Shown: piece after piece, positions 46,851-58,955 of the stretch
Position numbering within the stretch: position 1 is the first letter of the stretch
Layout of the letters: each line of letters opens with the position of its first letter
From: Chrysopilus asiliformis
Lineage: Eukaryota > Arthropoda > Insecta > Diptera > Rhagionidae
Direction of reading: 5' to 3'
DNA length: 64,000 nucleotides
NCBI GenBank assembly: GCA_964034945.1
Contig: OZ035962.1
Location: 20,617,530 to 20,681,529, forward strand
Notes under the pieces: generated by a model
Database searches by the model: none
What the model saw: only the letters and a program-made list of their open reading frames with translations
What the model was told of the DNA's origin: nothing
Position numbers and translations under genes: made by a program

Positions 46851-48103
46851 TATTCGAAGACTAAAAATATATATTCAAAGGGCTTCCAAAATTTCTAGCC
46901 GCAAAAAATGAGGTTTTGCCTAATGCCCCGCTTTGCCTACTTTACTTAGTACAAAGGGTGTGTGCGAAACGGTCTAATTCCATACACTTGATTATATTAC
47001 GATCTGGAAACTTTCATATGAAAACCGGAATTAGAACGGCAACTAACATGTACTTAGAGAGTTTCGCACAGACTCTAACTTTATTTCCCGCCATCATTTG
47101 AATTTTCAGTGGTAGGAAACACTGCCTCAAAAGTTGGGAATTCCCAACTAGCCTGACGATAATTGAATCTGCAGTTAACACTAATTACTGTAGAAAGTTA
47201 ACCTGGCATATATCCCACTGAATGCTAAAAAGAAGGTGATTAATTCATAGATAAGTCTTTATATATAACATGAAAGGTTATATAATTGTAACTTAATGTG
47301 ACAATTTTTTCAATATTCTTATTTCTGTGAAAGAATCTTAATACAGTGAAAAGACCTCGCTAATTGTGTTTAACAAAACGAGCATTTTCAATAAGTGATC
47401 CAAAAAAAACACTAATGACCTTCCTTTCATAAAGTGTTTTTTTTTTTATTTCACATGGAAAGCAATATCCGATAAATTCATAATCTTAAAATAGAAACAT
47501 TCGTAAGCGCCATTTTTACCACTATTTTTATCCAATACAATGTCAATATGCCATTTTATGATAGTTTCCTCCCATTTCTTGGGATTTCTTCGTTTCCCTT
47601 TACATCAATCGTTTCTTAATGCCGACAATAACGCAAATTGTATAATAAATGTTGGGAGAAAATTGATTTTTTATAGTCAATGTCCGGAAAATCGAAGGAC
47701 GATTAAAGGGATTGAGAGAATTGTTTGAATATTGTCCAAATGGGAGAACAGTTAACGGATAGAGTCCTAAATGAGAAAAAAATATACGTATAAGTGGTCG
47801 TGTCTATAAAAAAGTACTTGTCGTATGTCTAACTCGAGAAACGTGAAATAAACGTTTCATATTCAAACACCTCCTTTTAAGCGAATGTCCTTGCAGCAAA
47901 AGTATAATGTGCTCTATTTCTTTTCTCAATTTTGTATGAATGGTGAGTATACCACATAACGATGGAATTACAATTTTGAAGAGCTATGAGAGTTTTAAAG
48001 CATTAAAGTAGAAAGTCGAAATCATATGTGGATGGGGTGTGTGTATTATACCTTTTAACACTAAAACTTAGGAAAAAAATGTATAAGTTCTGATTAAAGT
48101 GCA
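46851..48103. other. Unclassified AT-rich sequence
   Basis: No supported gene. A 16-bp palindrome, GTTGGGAATTCCCAAC, lies near 47136. Confidence 0.35.
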
Positions 48104-48105
48104 CA

Positions 48106-48523
48106 TATCGCACATGGTCCCGTAGACTGTAGTATCTCAAAATCGGTCATTTCAAGAAAAACGCATTCAAAGTTTTCATTTCAAAATAATTGTTTATAAA
48201 TAATTGTTTTTTTCTGTTGTCTGTACAATAATATTTCAATTTATTACTCTTTTGATAATAATTTACAGATCATTTGCTTCATTTTTTTTTTTTTTTTTTT
48301 TGCAAATAATAAAAGATAGAGTTAGGTTTAAATTTTTCCACAAAATCAATTTAAATTTTAAAAAATGGGAATTTAAAAAACCAAAAATAAATAAATTTTA
48401 GGACTACGTTTACATTTAAATTTGTTTTTCATTTGATTCAGTCAATTTTCCTTTACATAATGGAATAATTACTCAAAAACACATTTTTTTGAGATACTAC
48501 AGTCTACGGGACCATGTGCGATA
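48106..48523. mobile_element. TA-flanked MITE, 414 bp, 35-bp inverted ends
   Basis: TA at 48106-48107 and 48522-48523. The ends TCGCACATGGTCCCGTAG… continue perfectly through …GTAGTATCTCAAAA on both arms. The interior is AT-rich and includes a T17 run. TA duplication fits Tc1/mariner-type mobilisation. Confidence 0.8.
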
Positions 48524-48524
48524 T

Positions 48525-49230
48525 TTTGACCTACTTTCGTAATTCGTAATCTCAACAATAAGTTTAAAACTTTGCAATCAAATATGTGAGACACCTAGAG
48601 AATTCGAAGGAATTTCTGCGATTTGTTTTCCCACCCTTAGCAATTTGGCTAAAAACGGTTAAATTCCCCCAAGAATGTTACAAAATACCCCATATTAACA
48701 TCTTTAGAATAAAAAATCCCCCAAAAATAGTTTGTACTTTCTTCATATATAGTGAAGCGGTTTTTAACCGTAATAGACTGATTTTACAAACAAATGTAGC
48801 ACACATTTTCATTAAAATACCCCAAACTTTTTCAAGAGATAAAAAATCCCAGTCGAATACAAGCGGGAAACTTTATTACAAAAAGGGCTTGCCAGTTGAA
48901 AAGGCCATAGTTTTTCTAGTCCCTGAAGAATTAATTTTTTTTTACAAAAATGAGAAAAAAACTGACAAGGAGTCAAATAAGAAATAAATTTTAACGGAAC
49001 TTATCCCAATCTACCATTGGCAACTCAGGTTACAATGTGACCCTGGTCGCAAAGTGCCGGTGGCCAATCCGTTTATGTGACGGTTGCTTTTTGACCGGTC
49101 CAAGGTCAATTTGTGACCGGTTACAATAAAAATCGTGATTTTGACAAAATCACTTGTTGCAAATTAGTTACATTGATTACATTGTGACCAATTTCACAAA
49201 ATTATGAAGTAAACTCGTTGTAAAATTAAG
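48525..49230. other. Unclassified sequence
   Basis: A 133-codon plus frame (48586-48987) is AT-driven and has no motif; not called. Around 49030-49190 the phrase GTTACAATGTGACC recurs in degraded form. Confidence 0.3.
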
Positions 49231-49234
49231 TAAA

Positions 49235-49450
49235 TATTAGTTATGATCAACACAAAACTTTCCTATGCAACTTCATGGAAATTTTCAAAAAAAAAAAAAT
49301 TTTTCAAAAAAAAATCTAGTTGCTAGGTCAACGCGTTCTCAAGTTATTTAAGATACGTACAACGGACAGACAGATGCAAGGACATCCTCATAATTTTGCT
49401 TGAAACGGATTTCATACTTATCAGAAAATTTCTATCTACCTCCGTTTCAC
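49235..49450 (-). repeat. Family C repeat, short copy
   Basis: TAGTTATGATCAACACAAAAC, GACAGACAGATGCAAGGAC, TTTTGCTTGAAACGGATTTC in inverted order. Confidence 0.55.
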
Positions 49451-49623
49451 TTTGCTTTGTAATTATACTTCATTTAATAAAATATGTATTTTTAGACAAA
49501 AAGTTTTTAAATCTAACCTTCGGTCTAACCTTCATGATCATGTCGTTTTAAATTCACCCTTACATCTAGGTGGACTTACTTGTAAAAGTTAGTGAAAATT
49601 AAACTCTTTCTGACGGTTTTTTT

Positions 49624-50000
49624 TGAAGCCTGAGTTACATTGCGACGACAAGGCAGCACGAGACGTCGACGAGAGTCGCGCGACATTGTCGTTATCGTCA
49701 TCCAAGTTACATTACCAGAGCTGCGAGCACGCGACAAACAATCCCATAACCTAACAAATTTTTTTGAAAGTAAAAGATGAGAGTGCAGAAAGTAAAGAAA
49801 ATATTATTACATGCTACTATGGATAATTTCTGCATTTTGATAAAATTGCCAATTTTTCACCAAAAAAGAGCAATTCAAACATAATTAACCTAACCAAACA
49901 ATTTAACTGTCATTCGATGTCGTCGCGATAAAAGTTTGATTTTTCAAACTTTGGTGGCGTTGTCGTGTCGCCTTGTCGTCGCAATGTAACTCAGGCTTGA
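49624..50000. mobile_element. MITE, 371 bp, TGA-flanked
   Basis: TGA at 49624-49626 and 49998-50000. Ends AGCCTGAGTTACATTGCG… match perfectly for 28 bp. The arms are rich in GTCGTCGC/GCGACGAC, the only GC-rich patch nearby. A 3-bp duplication suggests PIF/Harbinger or CACTA-type mobilisation. Confidence 0.8.
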
Positions 50001-50214
50001 TGCGTAATTTTAAGGAAAACGGTTTCCTTGTATCTATTATAAATGTATAATATAGCAATAATATTTTTTACAGTGTAAATTAACCCTTTCAGTACATCTT
50101 TTTTTCTATGGGGGTTAAAAATACTCTCTATACAAATTAATGATGTTTAAGCTATTAGTATTCATTTAAAACAAAAAAAAAACTAAAAAAATCAAAATTG
50201 GGTCACAAATGCAT

Positions 50215-50336
50215 TTAACCCTTTCAGTCACCACCACGTACACTATAGTGTACACACTTTCTACCAAGTCAAGTTATGAGTTATGGCTTCTGAAAAGTGT
50301 GTACACTATAGTGTACGTGGTGACTGAAAGGGTTAA
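50215..50336. mobile_element. TTAA-flanked MITE, 114 bp (piggyBac-type)
   Basis: TTAA at 50215-50218 and 50333-50336, ends CCCTTTCAGTCACCAC. The arms pair through CACGTACACTATAGTGTACA, itself a palindrome. A related single end, TTAACCCTTTCAGTACAT, lies at about 50082. Confidence 0.85.
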
Positions 50337-52330
50337 GATGTCGAAATTTGTCATGAATTCAATACTTTATTATAAAAAATAAAAATTTACACACTTCGTT
50401 TGTAGACTAAACTGGCAAAATGGCCACCCTATGCTAAACCTAAAAGACGTACAGATAAAACCCTTTGGGGAGTATTTAGTAATCACCTAACGACAGTTTC
50501 GTCAGCCGTTAGTATAAAAATTTCCACTAAATTCATTTTATTTCCTTTGCAAAATATTGTGATAAATGAGAAACCCTGAAAATGTGAGAAAAATTCCAAT
50601 TGATGCAATAAATTTTCCATTGTGGGAAATATTTTACCCACATTTCAGTATTCTGCTAGATTTCCCATCGCAATTAAGAGTTTCTTGAAATAAATTTCGA
50701 TTTTTATTGTTCTGAACTTTCAATATTTGCTTCATAAAATTCATCGTCATTTTTCCGGTGGAGTAAAAATTTATGAATTCAAACATTCTTCATCGTCGCA
50801 TCTATAAATTTCTATATTTTCATCAAAATAGGAGAAAATCCCAATCTAAAAGATGAATTCAATAAATCGTTTAGGATATTTGAGTATGAAATTTATCATA
50901 AAGCTTTGTTGTAGTTAATATAGAATGAATTTCACGGTTTATTAAAATTAACGTCTGAATTTTATTTTGATCGATAAGGTTTTTACAGTCTCCTGTCGAA
51001 TGGAAATCAAATCTTAAAAAGGGAATTAAATTAATTGAAAGCTTCATTCAAATAATTCTTTAGACCATTATGAAATTATGAGTCTTTGGAGTTTAGCTGC
51101 CTTTCAACGAAATTGATTGCCGCGCTTCAAATGGGGATCATAAATTTTATGACGATGCTAAAATTTTAATCAAAACCACAAAAACTATGACTTTTAATTG
51201 GACAAATTATACTTGCAATCTTAATATAGACTACAAATGAATTTCAACGAAAATGTATAAAGTTATTACCACACAGAATATTTACATGAAATAATTTAAC
51301 ACATGGTAGAAATTCCACCACTTAATCACATGCGGTAATCCTCATATGTACGTACTTCTGATTAATTAATCAACAACCTTCAAAGTACTATTTCTATTGA
51401 TTAAATAATTTCGATTTGTCTTAATGAAACTTCGTGTCATAATGATATCACTATCTTCCATCACCAAATTACTCGCAAGTTTCTGCATAAGGACAACAGT
51501 ATTTTTTATTACGCCTGACCTAGGGGTGGAGTCGTTCAGTACAGTGAAGTGTTAATTCAAGGCCCATGGAAAACGCTTATTGAAAACATTCTGAGAAAAA
51601 TGATACTGAGAGAATTTTATTCAAAAGCTTTTCTCTTATTTATCTTGCCACTATGATGTAGCGGTAAGCCCTAGATGAGAATTTGACACTACTTCAGTAG
51701 TGACTGATACTGGTATTGGTACTAATATTGTAGTGATTGGCACTCAAAATATAGATTTCCGTTCTTTCAGTGCGTAACTATTACTAAAATAGTTCATCTC
51801 AAAATCTCGGACATAATAATCATTTGTTGATCGTCAAATTTTCAACATTTTGTTAAATACAAGTTTGGTTAAGCAATATTCATGTGTAGGTATTATTACA
51901 TTGTATAATAATTCTATAGCACGTCCTACTGGTATTCCCATATAGAATTTCATTCATGCAAAACGTGAGGAAAACTAATTAACTTGCAGTTTTTGGCAGG
52001 TGTTGAGATGATGGGAAAATGCGCATTCTTTAACTACAATACTGACGTTATAATTGGCTTTCGCATTGTTACATTGGATTAAATGCGATTCATGGGATAA
52101 TTAATAAGACATAACACATGTGATTCCGTCATTTCATAAAAAGGTTGCTATACTTGTTCTCCTCGTATGTGAGAATATCTGCTGCGATTTCCATGTTTTC
52201 AACGAAAGTCTCATTAAAATTTTCTGAAAATTTCTGCTCCTGCCAAAGTCAATTAATTGTTTTAACCGGATTGAAAAAGGCTTTTATTAAAGTTTTTCTC
52301 GTACACCTGTACGTTTCATCTATAATAATA
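50337..52330. other. Unclassified AT-rich sequence
   Basis: No supported gene or bounded repeat over about 2 kb. Confidence 0.35.
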
Positions 52331-52759
52331 GGGCAATTCACTCTTGATCGTAGATATAGTAAAATCGTAGATTGTACTGTACATCTACGATGGAAAAGTA
52401 CAACGAAGCGTGAGCAGCGCTTTACTAGAGGTTGTGGGTTTTGTCGTCAATTTTTGACTCTTTTATTTATTTTCTTTGCCTAAATTGTTTAAAGCATATA
52501 TAAATACTTTAATTTACTTGCTTTTTCAAAATCCATTTTAGAGTTGGCACCAAGTTGGCATGTCGCAAAACATGCCCCTAACCTCACTTTATTAGAAGTA
52601 TGACATAAACTACGATTTTACCATACCTTCGGGTGTGCTAGATTGTAGTTTTCGTCGTAAAAAAAATTTGTATGGAGATCTGTCAAAAAACTACGATTTT
52701 ATTTACGATTCTACGATTCTACGAGTTTACGATCAACTACGATAAACAGTGAATAGCCC
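52331..52759. mobile_element. MITE, 429 bp (GGGCWATTCACT, CTACGAT-rich)
   Basis: Ends GGGCAATTCACTCTTGATCG and (inverse) GGGCTATTCACTGTTTATCG match at 16 of 20. CTACGAT and its inverse recur about ten times inside. The ends resemble those of family E (GGGTATTCAC). No duplication resolved. Confidence 0.65.
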
Positions 52760-53261
52760 TAGTATATTCACCATCATGGAATAAAATCGAATTCATATTT
52801 AGTAAGTACTCTTATGGCGGAATTTCTGAATTTTTTCTAAACCTTGATTTTTGTTTTACTACGTTGCTTTGGAATACGGGATTTTATAAATTTTAAAATG
52901 CTTCTGGCAGTATTTTAATTACTTTCAAATTATTATACGTGAGATTTTGAATGCTACACAAAATAGGTGATTTTTTATAATATAATGTAGCATTTCTACT
53001 GAATTTCAACCAATATAGAATGAAAAATTATTTTGTGTGGAATATTACGTCATTCAAATTCGAGACGCGTTAAAATTGGGTAAAAAGCTCCACGAATTTA
53101 AAGACGTGTGAGAATTATTCCAGTCAAGAGTTTCAAAATATTACAAACTAGATGCATATTCGTCGTTACTGCGTTAAAGTTTATTTGCTTAAATTATTTT
53201 GCATTAAAATCCCAGAAACAGCTTAAACACTTAAAACCACAATAAACTACCATACGTTTTT
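52760..53261. other. Unclassified AT-rich sequence
   Basis: No feature seen. Confidence 0.35.
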
Positions 53262-54097
53262 TATACCCGTATGGTGAAACCAAAGGGTATATTAACTTTG
53301 CCTTACCGTTTGTAACGCCAAGATCCCGTCATCGCACAAAAAAATGAATTACACCAGTGTGTTTAGAATGATAAAAATATTTAATTTTTGCATGTCCGTC
53401 CGTCCTTCCGTCTGTCCGTCCGTCCGTCTGTCTGTCTGTGGCGCGGATTGCGGGCGCACGGATTGAGCTAGAGATTTGAAAGTTTGCACAGATCCGTGTT
53501 TCATAAAATGCGAGGCTAAGTTCGTTAATGGGCAAGAATGGACCATTAGTTGCCAATCTGGCAATTATTGGAGACCCGTATGGTGATATTCGTATCAAAA
53601 TTCGAACAGTTGTACCAAAATTCCACTTTGAAGTCAAAGTTTCCAATAAGATTTTTTAAAATTTATTCCAATCGGATTTTGATGTATGGGAGTTTTATGT
53701 AGAATCATATCCTAAATAACTTTTGTTCTTGGACTTTTTTGATAAGATGCACCGTTTTTGAGATATTCACAGAAAACGATTTCGTTCGTATGGGGGGTAC
53801 CCCCCCTAATGGTCCATTTTTGCCCATTAACGAACTTAGCCTCGCATTTTACGAAAAACGGATCCACGCAAAATTTCAAGTCTCTAGCTCAATCCGTGCG
53901 CCCGAAATCCACGCCACAGACAGACAGACAGACAGACGGACAGACGGACGGACAGACGGACGGACATGCAAAATTCAATTTTTTTTATCATTCTAAACAC
54001 ACTGGTGTAATTCATTTTTTTGTGCGATGACGGGATCTTGGAGTTACAAACGGTAAGGCAAAGTTAATATACCCTTTGGTTTCACCATACGGGTATA
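53262..54097. mobile_element. Family A head-to-head copy with about 290-bp inverted arms
   Basis: Left arm 53262-53549 and right arm 53806-54097 are inverted copies of the family A end, each including a GACA/GACG tract and AAATTT/AAGTCTCTAGC-like line. The middle (53550-53805) is the other part of family A in plus orientation. The left arm lacks the GGGGGGTACC palindrome, breaking off at CCATTAG. Confidence 0.75.
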
Positions 54098-54221
54098 AAA
54101 AGGAATTCTTAAATTATTCAATACCAACCAAAGGTTCCAGCAAAAGAAAATCGAGTCTGGAATCTCATAAAAGTTTCGGAGAGGTCAATATTGCTTTTCT
54201 GATTTTTCATGCTGTACATAC

Positions 54222-54681
54222 TAACCCGGCCTTTACACGCGACTATAAAGTCTGTCAGTAGCACAGACTCCAAATGTCAAATTACTGACAACGAATTAGA
54301 AGACATTTAGCGAACTGGTAGTCAGTTCATTTTCAAAATGACTTCGCTTGATACAGTTCCCTGTATTCCAGAGGCATGAATTTTGCTCGTATGCTTCATT
54401 ATTTTAATTATCTCGTTCCTAGTTAGTCTTCTTTCCCCAGCCTGAGAGTTCTAAAAGTGAAAAAAAGAATTAAAAACAGTGAATTCATAATAATTTAATA
54501 GATTTACCTAAAATTCTTCATTTTCCGCCATCTTAGAAGTCTGAAATGTCAAATTACTGGCACGTCCGTACTGACTACAAAAATGCCCCGTCAGTACAGA
54601 CTTGTCAGTGCCAGTAAGCATTTACACGAGACTGTGTCAGCGACTGTGTCAGCTCTACAGACGCGTGTAAAGGCTGTGTAA
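54222..54681. mobile_element. MITE, 454 bp, TAA-flanked (CCTTTACACGCG)
   Basis: TAA at 54222-54224 and 54679-54681. Ends CCCGGCCTTTACACGCG and (inverse) CACAGCCTTTACACGCG. Minus strand near 54540-54500 reads ATGGCGGAAAATGAAGAA followed by TTTTAG and GTAAAT, an ATG-to-donor remnant like that in family E. TAA duplication fits PIF/Harbinger. Confidence 0.7.
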
Positions 54682-57235
54682 CAAACACAACAAAATGGTG
54701 TAATTACTTTAGTCAGTATCTTAGGTAACCTTAATAAAACAAAAATTCCAAACTCTGAGATTAAACAGAGTCGTATATAAAAGGCATAGGCACTTAGGCA
54801 AGATATTATGAAAATTGTGAGAATTGAAAGTAAAAGTAAAGTCTCCTGTGATGTGTTAAGTGACCAATGGAACGAATTTCTTTGCTTTTAATGGGGATCC
54901 TGGAAATCGTCATTTTCAAACTTTCAAATTTTTTGAAAGTTTTTCCTTACGGGCATTTTTTTAACAATTTTTTTTCTTCGTCCATAGTAAAAAGTATGTA
55001 AGGTAGAGTGGAACCAAAATGCCGGAGATACAAGCCGAATAAAGTCATACGAGAAAATATTCAATGACAGTATTTTTGCATGCAAGATTGATAGGTTTCG
55101 TCCTTCTTAAGAGATTTTTCGACGAAAGCGCTTTTCACATTTTCATGGCTTTTTTTATTACAAATGCGAATGTAGATTTTTCTTTGACATCTGTTTTTTA
55201 CAAATCTTTTATCTGCTGGTAAATACTTTAAAGGCAAAGGCTTCGTACAAACAAAGTGTATATAATATGACCACAGCATTTGTAAAAGGTACAGTTTCAC
55301 GTGGTTCGCGAATATCACTACAAAACATACTTAAAATTTTACCAACAGTAAAGCGACCATATCGTAAATTAAAAAAAAACTTCGTTGTAAATTGATTCAA
55401 AAATTGACGAACCTATATTTTCTTCATTTTACATTAAAATGTTTTTGGCAGCTTTCAGCGCAGGTTATAATTGACATAATATCTAATTATACAAAAGTCG
55501 GATTAATATCGTCGTAAATAAAGTGTATTATAAGTTCCATAATGTTGATAATTTTCTCTAGTTATTCATTGACACAACATTGACGAGATGGGTGGTATTC
55601 TTTGTAGAATGTGAAAAGGCAAAACTAAGTTTTACTCTATTATAGGAGCTGTCTAGCCATTAATTTAAAGGAATATTTGATTTCAATCTGCATAAGTTTT
55701 CACCTGCGGCGCATTTTTTGTAATAATTTTAAGTTAGATCATATTCCTTCAAAAAAAAAATCTCCTGCGGCGCGTTTCACCTCACACACAAAACTCGTAT
55801 TTTCACTCCAGTTAAAATTAAATTATTTAGTTGTGGGAATCGGGATATTTAATTAGAAGGTTTAAACTGGCAACGGCAAGTTCTTAAAGAAATAACAAGG
55901 AAAAGTGGAACCTAGTCATATAGTAAAAGTCTAAGCTTAGGCTAAATTCACTCTAGTATTCGCAAGATATTCTGACGATTTTGTAAGCATTATAAAACAT
56001 AAATATTGGAAAGATTTTTTGTTATCTTTTGCTGATTTTGGGAGAAGAAAATTGTTCAATCTTAGTGAATTAAAAATTCAACATTGAAGGATGTCGCCAA
56101 TCATGTTACGATAGTCTTGCACGGACACGTCGACTTATATCGAATAATTCAAAACAAAAATAAAGTGTCCAGGACGTCCGGGACAACATGTCTAAGTCCG
56201 AGACGTATAGCCACCCTAGTTTAAAGGCAATTTCTATAATTTTTTTGGAATTAAGGAATTAAGGGTAGTGGATTTTTTTTGTGTATAAGAGATGGGATCA
56301 ATAAAGATCTCATTATGAGTGACTACTGCGTTTGAAAACACAAAAATGTAATAATTAATTATTCAATTAGTCCGAAATAGGTTAAATTGTGGGTATTACG
56401 ATTTTAACATGGACTGAATACATTAAATTAAAGAATGAAATGAATACATTAAATTCAAAGTACGAAGAGCCTATGAGAAACGAAAATAAAACTTTTCCTT
56501 TTTTAAAAGGGAAATTATTTTCGGTCCCAGGAAATTTCGTTAGCAGCTTTTTGGCAATCACGAAAAATTTAAATTATCTACTCACTTATTCCTAATTCTT
56601 TTATGTATTCGGTACACCTGACTGGTTAGCCCTAATCATCTCAGGTAAATCCGCTCAGACGACGTTGCGATTAAGTGAGAAAGATTGAATTTTACACTAA
56701 TTAGAAAAGCTTTTAGGGATAATGGAACTCTACAGCATGTATTGAATTTTTGAATAATAAAAATGTCAAAAGGCTACCTACTTTAACAAATTGAATTCAC
56801 TCGTAATGTTATTACTCTATCGAAATTTTAACATGAGTAAAATAATCTGATTGACTTTTTTTCACATGCTTAAAATATTTCAACCTAAATCTGTTGGACG
56901 GATGCTTTAGTTTGTTAGAGTTGATGAAGAGCAACAGTTACATTATGGAATTTTCGTCACATAACACTTTTCTAAAATAAGAGAACAAAAGAAAACAAGC
57001 AGAGAAAAACAAAAATAAAAAAAGATTGGGGTTAAAAAATAGATAAGGTTCTATTTAAAAGCAACCCTAGATGTTATGCTTTTTTCATAAGGGGAATACT
57101 AGGGAAAGTAGGCACCAGGGACAAAACGGTCACCCCCTTCTATCCGTCTGGTGAATGGAGGATGCAAAAAAAAACGGCATCTGTGAGCCTTAATAGACTT
57201 CTATATAAATGCCTGCACATCAGTAAATTGACCTA
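54682..57235. other. Unclassified AT-rich sequence with a family P fragment
   Basis: No supported gene. Family P text, inverted, at 56160-56222 (GTCCAGGACGTCCGGGAC … GCCACCCTA). CCTGCGGCGC occurs twice at 55704 and 55764. Confidence 0.35.
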
Positions 57236-57236
57236 C

Positions 57237-57373
57237 AATTTCCGCCTGCTACAAAAAAATAAATGAACTACCGACAAAAGTAGTGGTCTAATTAGATAAA
57301 TTATCTACATTTTAGTAGATAACTGTCTACTTTTGTCGGTAGTTCATCTTGTTTTTTGTAGCTGGCAGAAAAT
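57237..57373. repeat. Long imperfect hairpin, about 137 nt
   Basis: Arms of about 46 nt (CTACAAAAAA…GAACTACCGACAAAAGTAG and its inverse CTACTTTTGTCGGTAGTTC…) enclose a 43-nt loop that can itself pair (TTAGATAAATTATCTA). The size and few mismatches are compatible with a MITE or a pre-miRNA-like precursor. Confidence 0.65.
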
Positions 57374-58010
57374 CAACAAAAATTGTGGGTGAATTTACTA
57401 ATCACTTCCTTCTTTGTGGTAAATGTTTTGCAAGACGATGGAGATGAGCAGAGTGGAGGAATAAAAACTAAGTAAAATTTTAGTTTTTTTTTCTGTATTA
57501 CGCGAAAAACGAAAATAATTGTATTTCTTTCAAAACCTCCCGTTATAAATATATTCTTCGCTATCTTATAATAATTTAGAAGAACGAAACGAGCACCCAA
57601 CAGGTTGAGTCCGTTCACCATAAAAAAATATGTTAATGTACAAAGGATTAAAATTATTTAATAAATTACCAAATAACCTGAAAAAGGAATAACTCAATTT
57701 GTTAAAGATAAATTTATTTAAATTACTACTTGCGCTATCAGTAAAAAGTGTTATGATAAAAAAATTTGTATAAATTACAAAATAAAGGAAATATAATTGT
57801 AATAATAATATGTAACACGGCCTGTCAGGAAAATCCAGCCTGGCAACCCTTTCGAATTACCTTCCTATCCGTGTAGAGAATGAATAAGAACCTCTTGCAT
57901 GTGGCTCACGCAAAAAGCAGAAAAATAAGGAGTCGGAAGTTGAATCGGAGCGGGCGATTTATTCTCTTGTAAACTGGTGCGCGGACAGGTTGTTATAAAT
58001 AAGAATAAGA
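57374..58010. other. Unclassified AT-rich sequence
   Basis: No supported gene. Confidence 0.35.
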
Positions 58011-58115
58011 TTTTGGAACGATTTACCATTCAATGTATTCCCCTCGGACTATAACCTGCAGAAGTTCAAGGAGAACATAAACCGACATCTCCTTTCGTTC
58101 TTCCGACCATCTTGA
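58011..58115 (+). pseudogene. C-terminal remnant of a non-LTR retrotransposon ORF
   Basis: Open for 34 codons to TGA: FWNDLP, then YNLQKFKEN, then the NRHLLSFFRPS end. Stop codons lie just upstream (57996). The WN-LP and L--FK landmarks are typical of the last residues of LINE reverse transcriptase ORFs. Its 3' UTR resumes at 58466-58490 after a MITE insertion. Confidence 0.65.
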
Positions 58116-58134
58116 GCTGTTCTTCGGCTCTAAT

Positions 58135-58465
58135 GGTGCAACCACAATGATAGCGGCACCGTCGGCATATGCTTCTGCCTTGCGAAATCAAAACGTCAAA
58201 ACATCTGCATAGAATGTGGCGCTGAATGTGGTGGTTGTTACAAAACAACGAAGAAAAATCGTCATAGAATGTGGTGCCGAATGTGGTGGTTTTCATAAAA
58301 CATTTTGGGCGGCGGCGGCAAGTTTGACATTGTTTCAAACTCGGCGGCGACGGAAAAAGTTAGCTGCCGTTGCCGCTGTATTGTAGCAGCTCTCGTTGCG
58401 CTACATTAGTGCAAAAAAAATGCCGCCTGCCGTTGCCGCTTGCCGCTTTCACTGTGGTTGAACCC
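58135..58465. mobile_element. MITE family S, copy 2, inserted in the LINE 3' UTR
   Basis: Ends GGTGCAACCACAATGATAG and (inverse) GGGTTCAACCACAGTGAAAG, interior GC-rich with CGGCGGCGACGG and TGCCGCTTGCCGC. In the LINE copy at 9182-9228 the UTR runs on where this element sits (CTTCGGC … AAGCTCTGGCTGAAACT). Confidence 0.65.
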
Positions 58466-58564
58466 GAAGCTCTGGCTGAAACTAACTTATAAAAAATATA
58501 TTATTTTAACGACTGCCTTCTGCAGCTCTGCTTAAATTTTTTTCAAAATGCGTAGAACCTTGAA

Positions 58565-58955
58565 AAACCTGAGAAGCAGTGGTCCAATTGGCTTTGATGT
58601 ATGGGTGAGTTATGTAAAATCATATTCTAAACACATTTCACCTTTATAATTTTTTCAATATGACTCACCGTTTTCGAGATAATTGCAAAAAACTCTTTTG
58701 TTAGTATGGGGGAGGGAGAAAGTAATGGTCCAGTTTTACCCGTTCAAGAACCTAGTCTAGCTTTTGACGAGAAACGCAACTGTAAAAAATTTTAAGTCTC
58801 TAGCTCAATCCTTTCGAAAGTTATGGTGTTCACATACTGACGGACAGACATACAGACAGACTGACAGGCAGGCAGACAGACAGACATACAGACAGACGGA
58901 CATGCGGAAATCAAAATCTTTTTAATCCATATAGAGTATAAACGGGGTGTAAAGT
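58565..58955 (+). repeat. Family B repeat
   Basis: GTAAAATCATATTCTAAAC, TTTCGAGATAATTGCAAAAA, GGGGGAGGGAG run, GTCTCTAGCTCAATCC, GACA tract, GGACATGCGGAAATC and AGAGTATAAAC in order. Confidence 0.6.

Noticed and set aside
48586..48987. 133-codon plus-strand frame
   Set aside because: AT-driven composition, no motif, no splice context.
52145..52483. 112-codon plus-strand frame
   Set aside because: Its second half lies in the MITE at 52331-52759.
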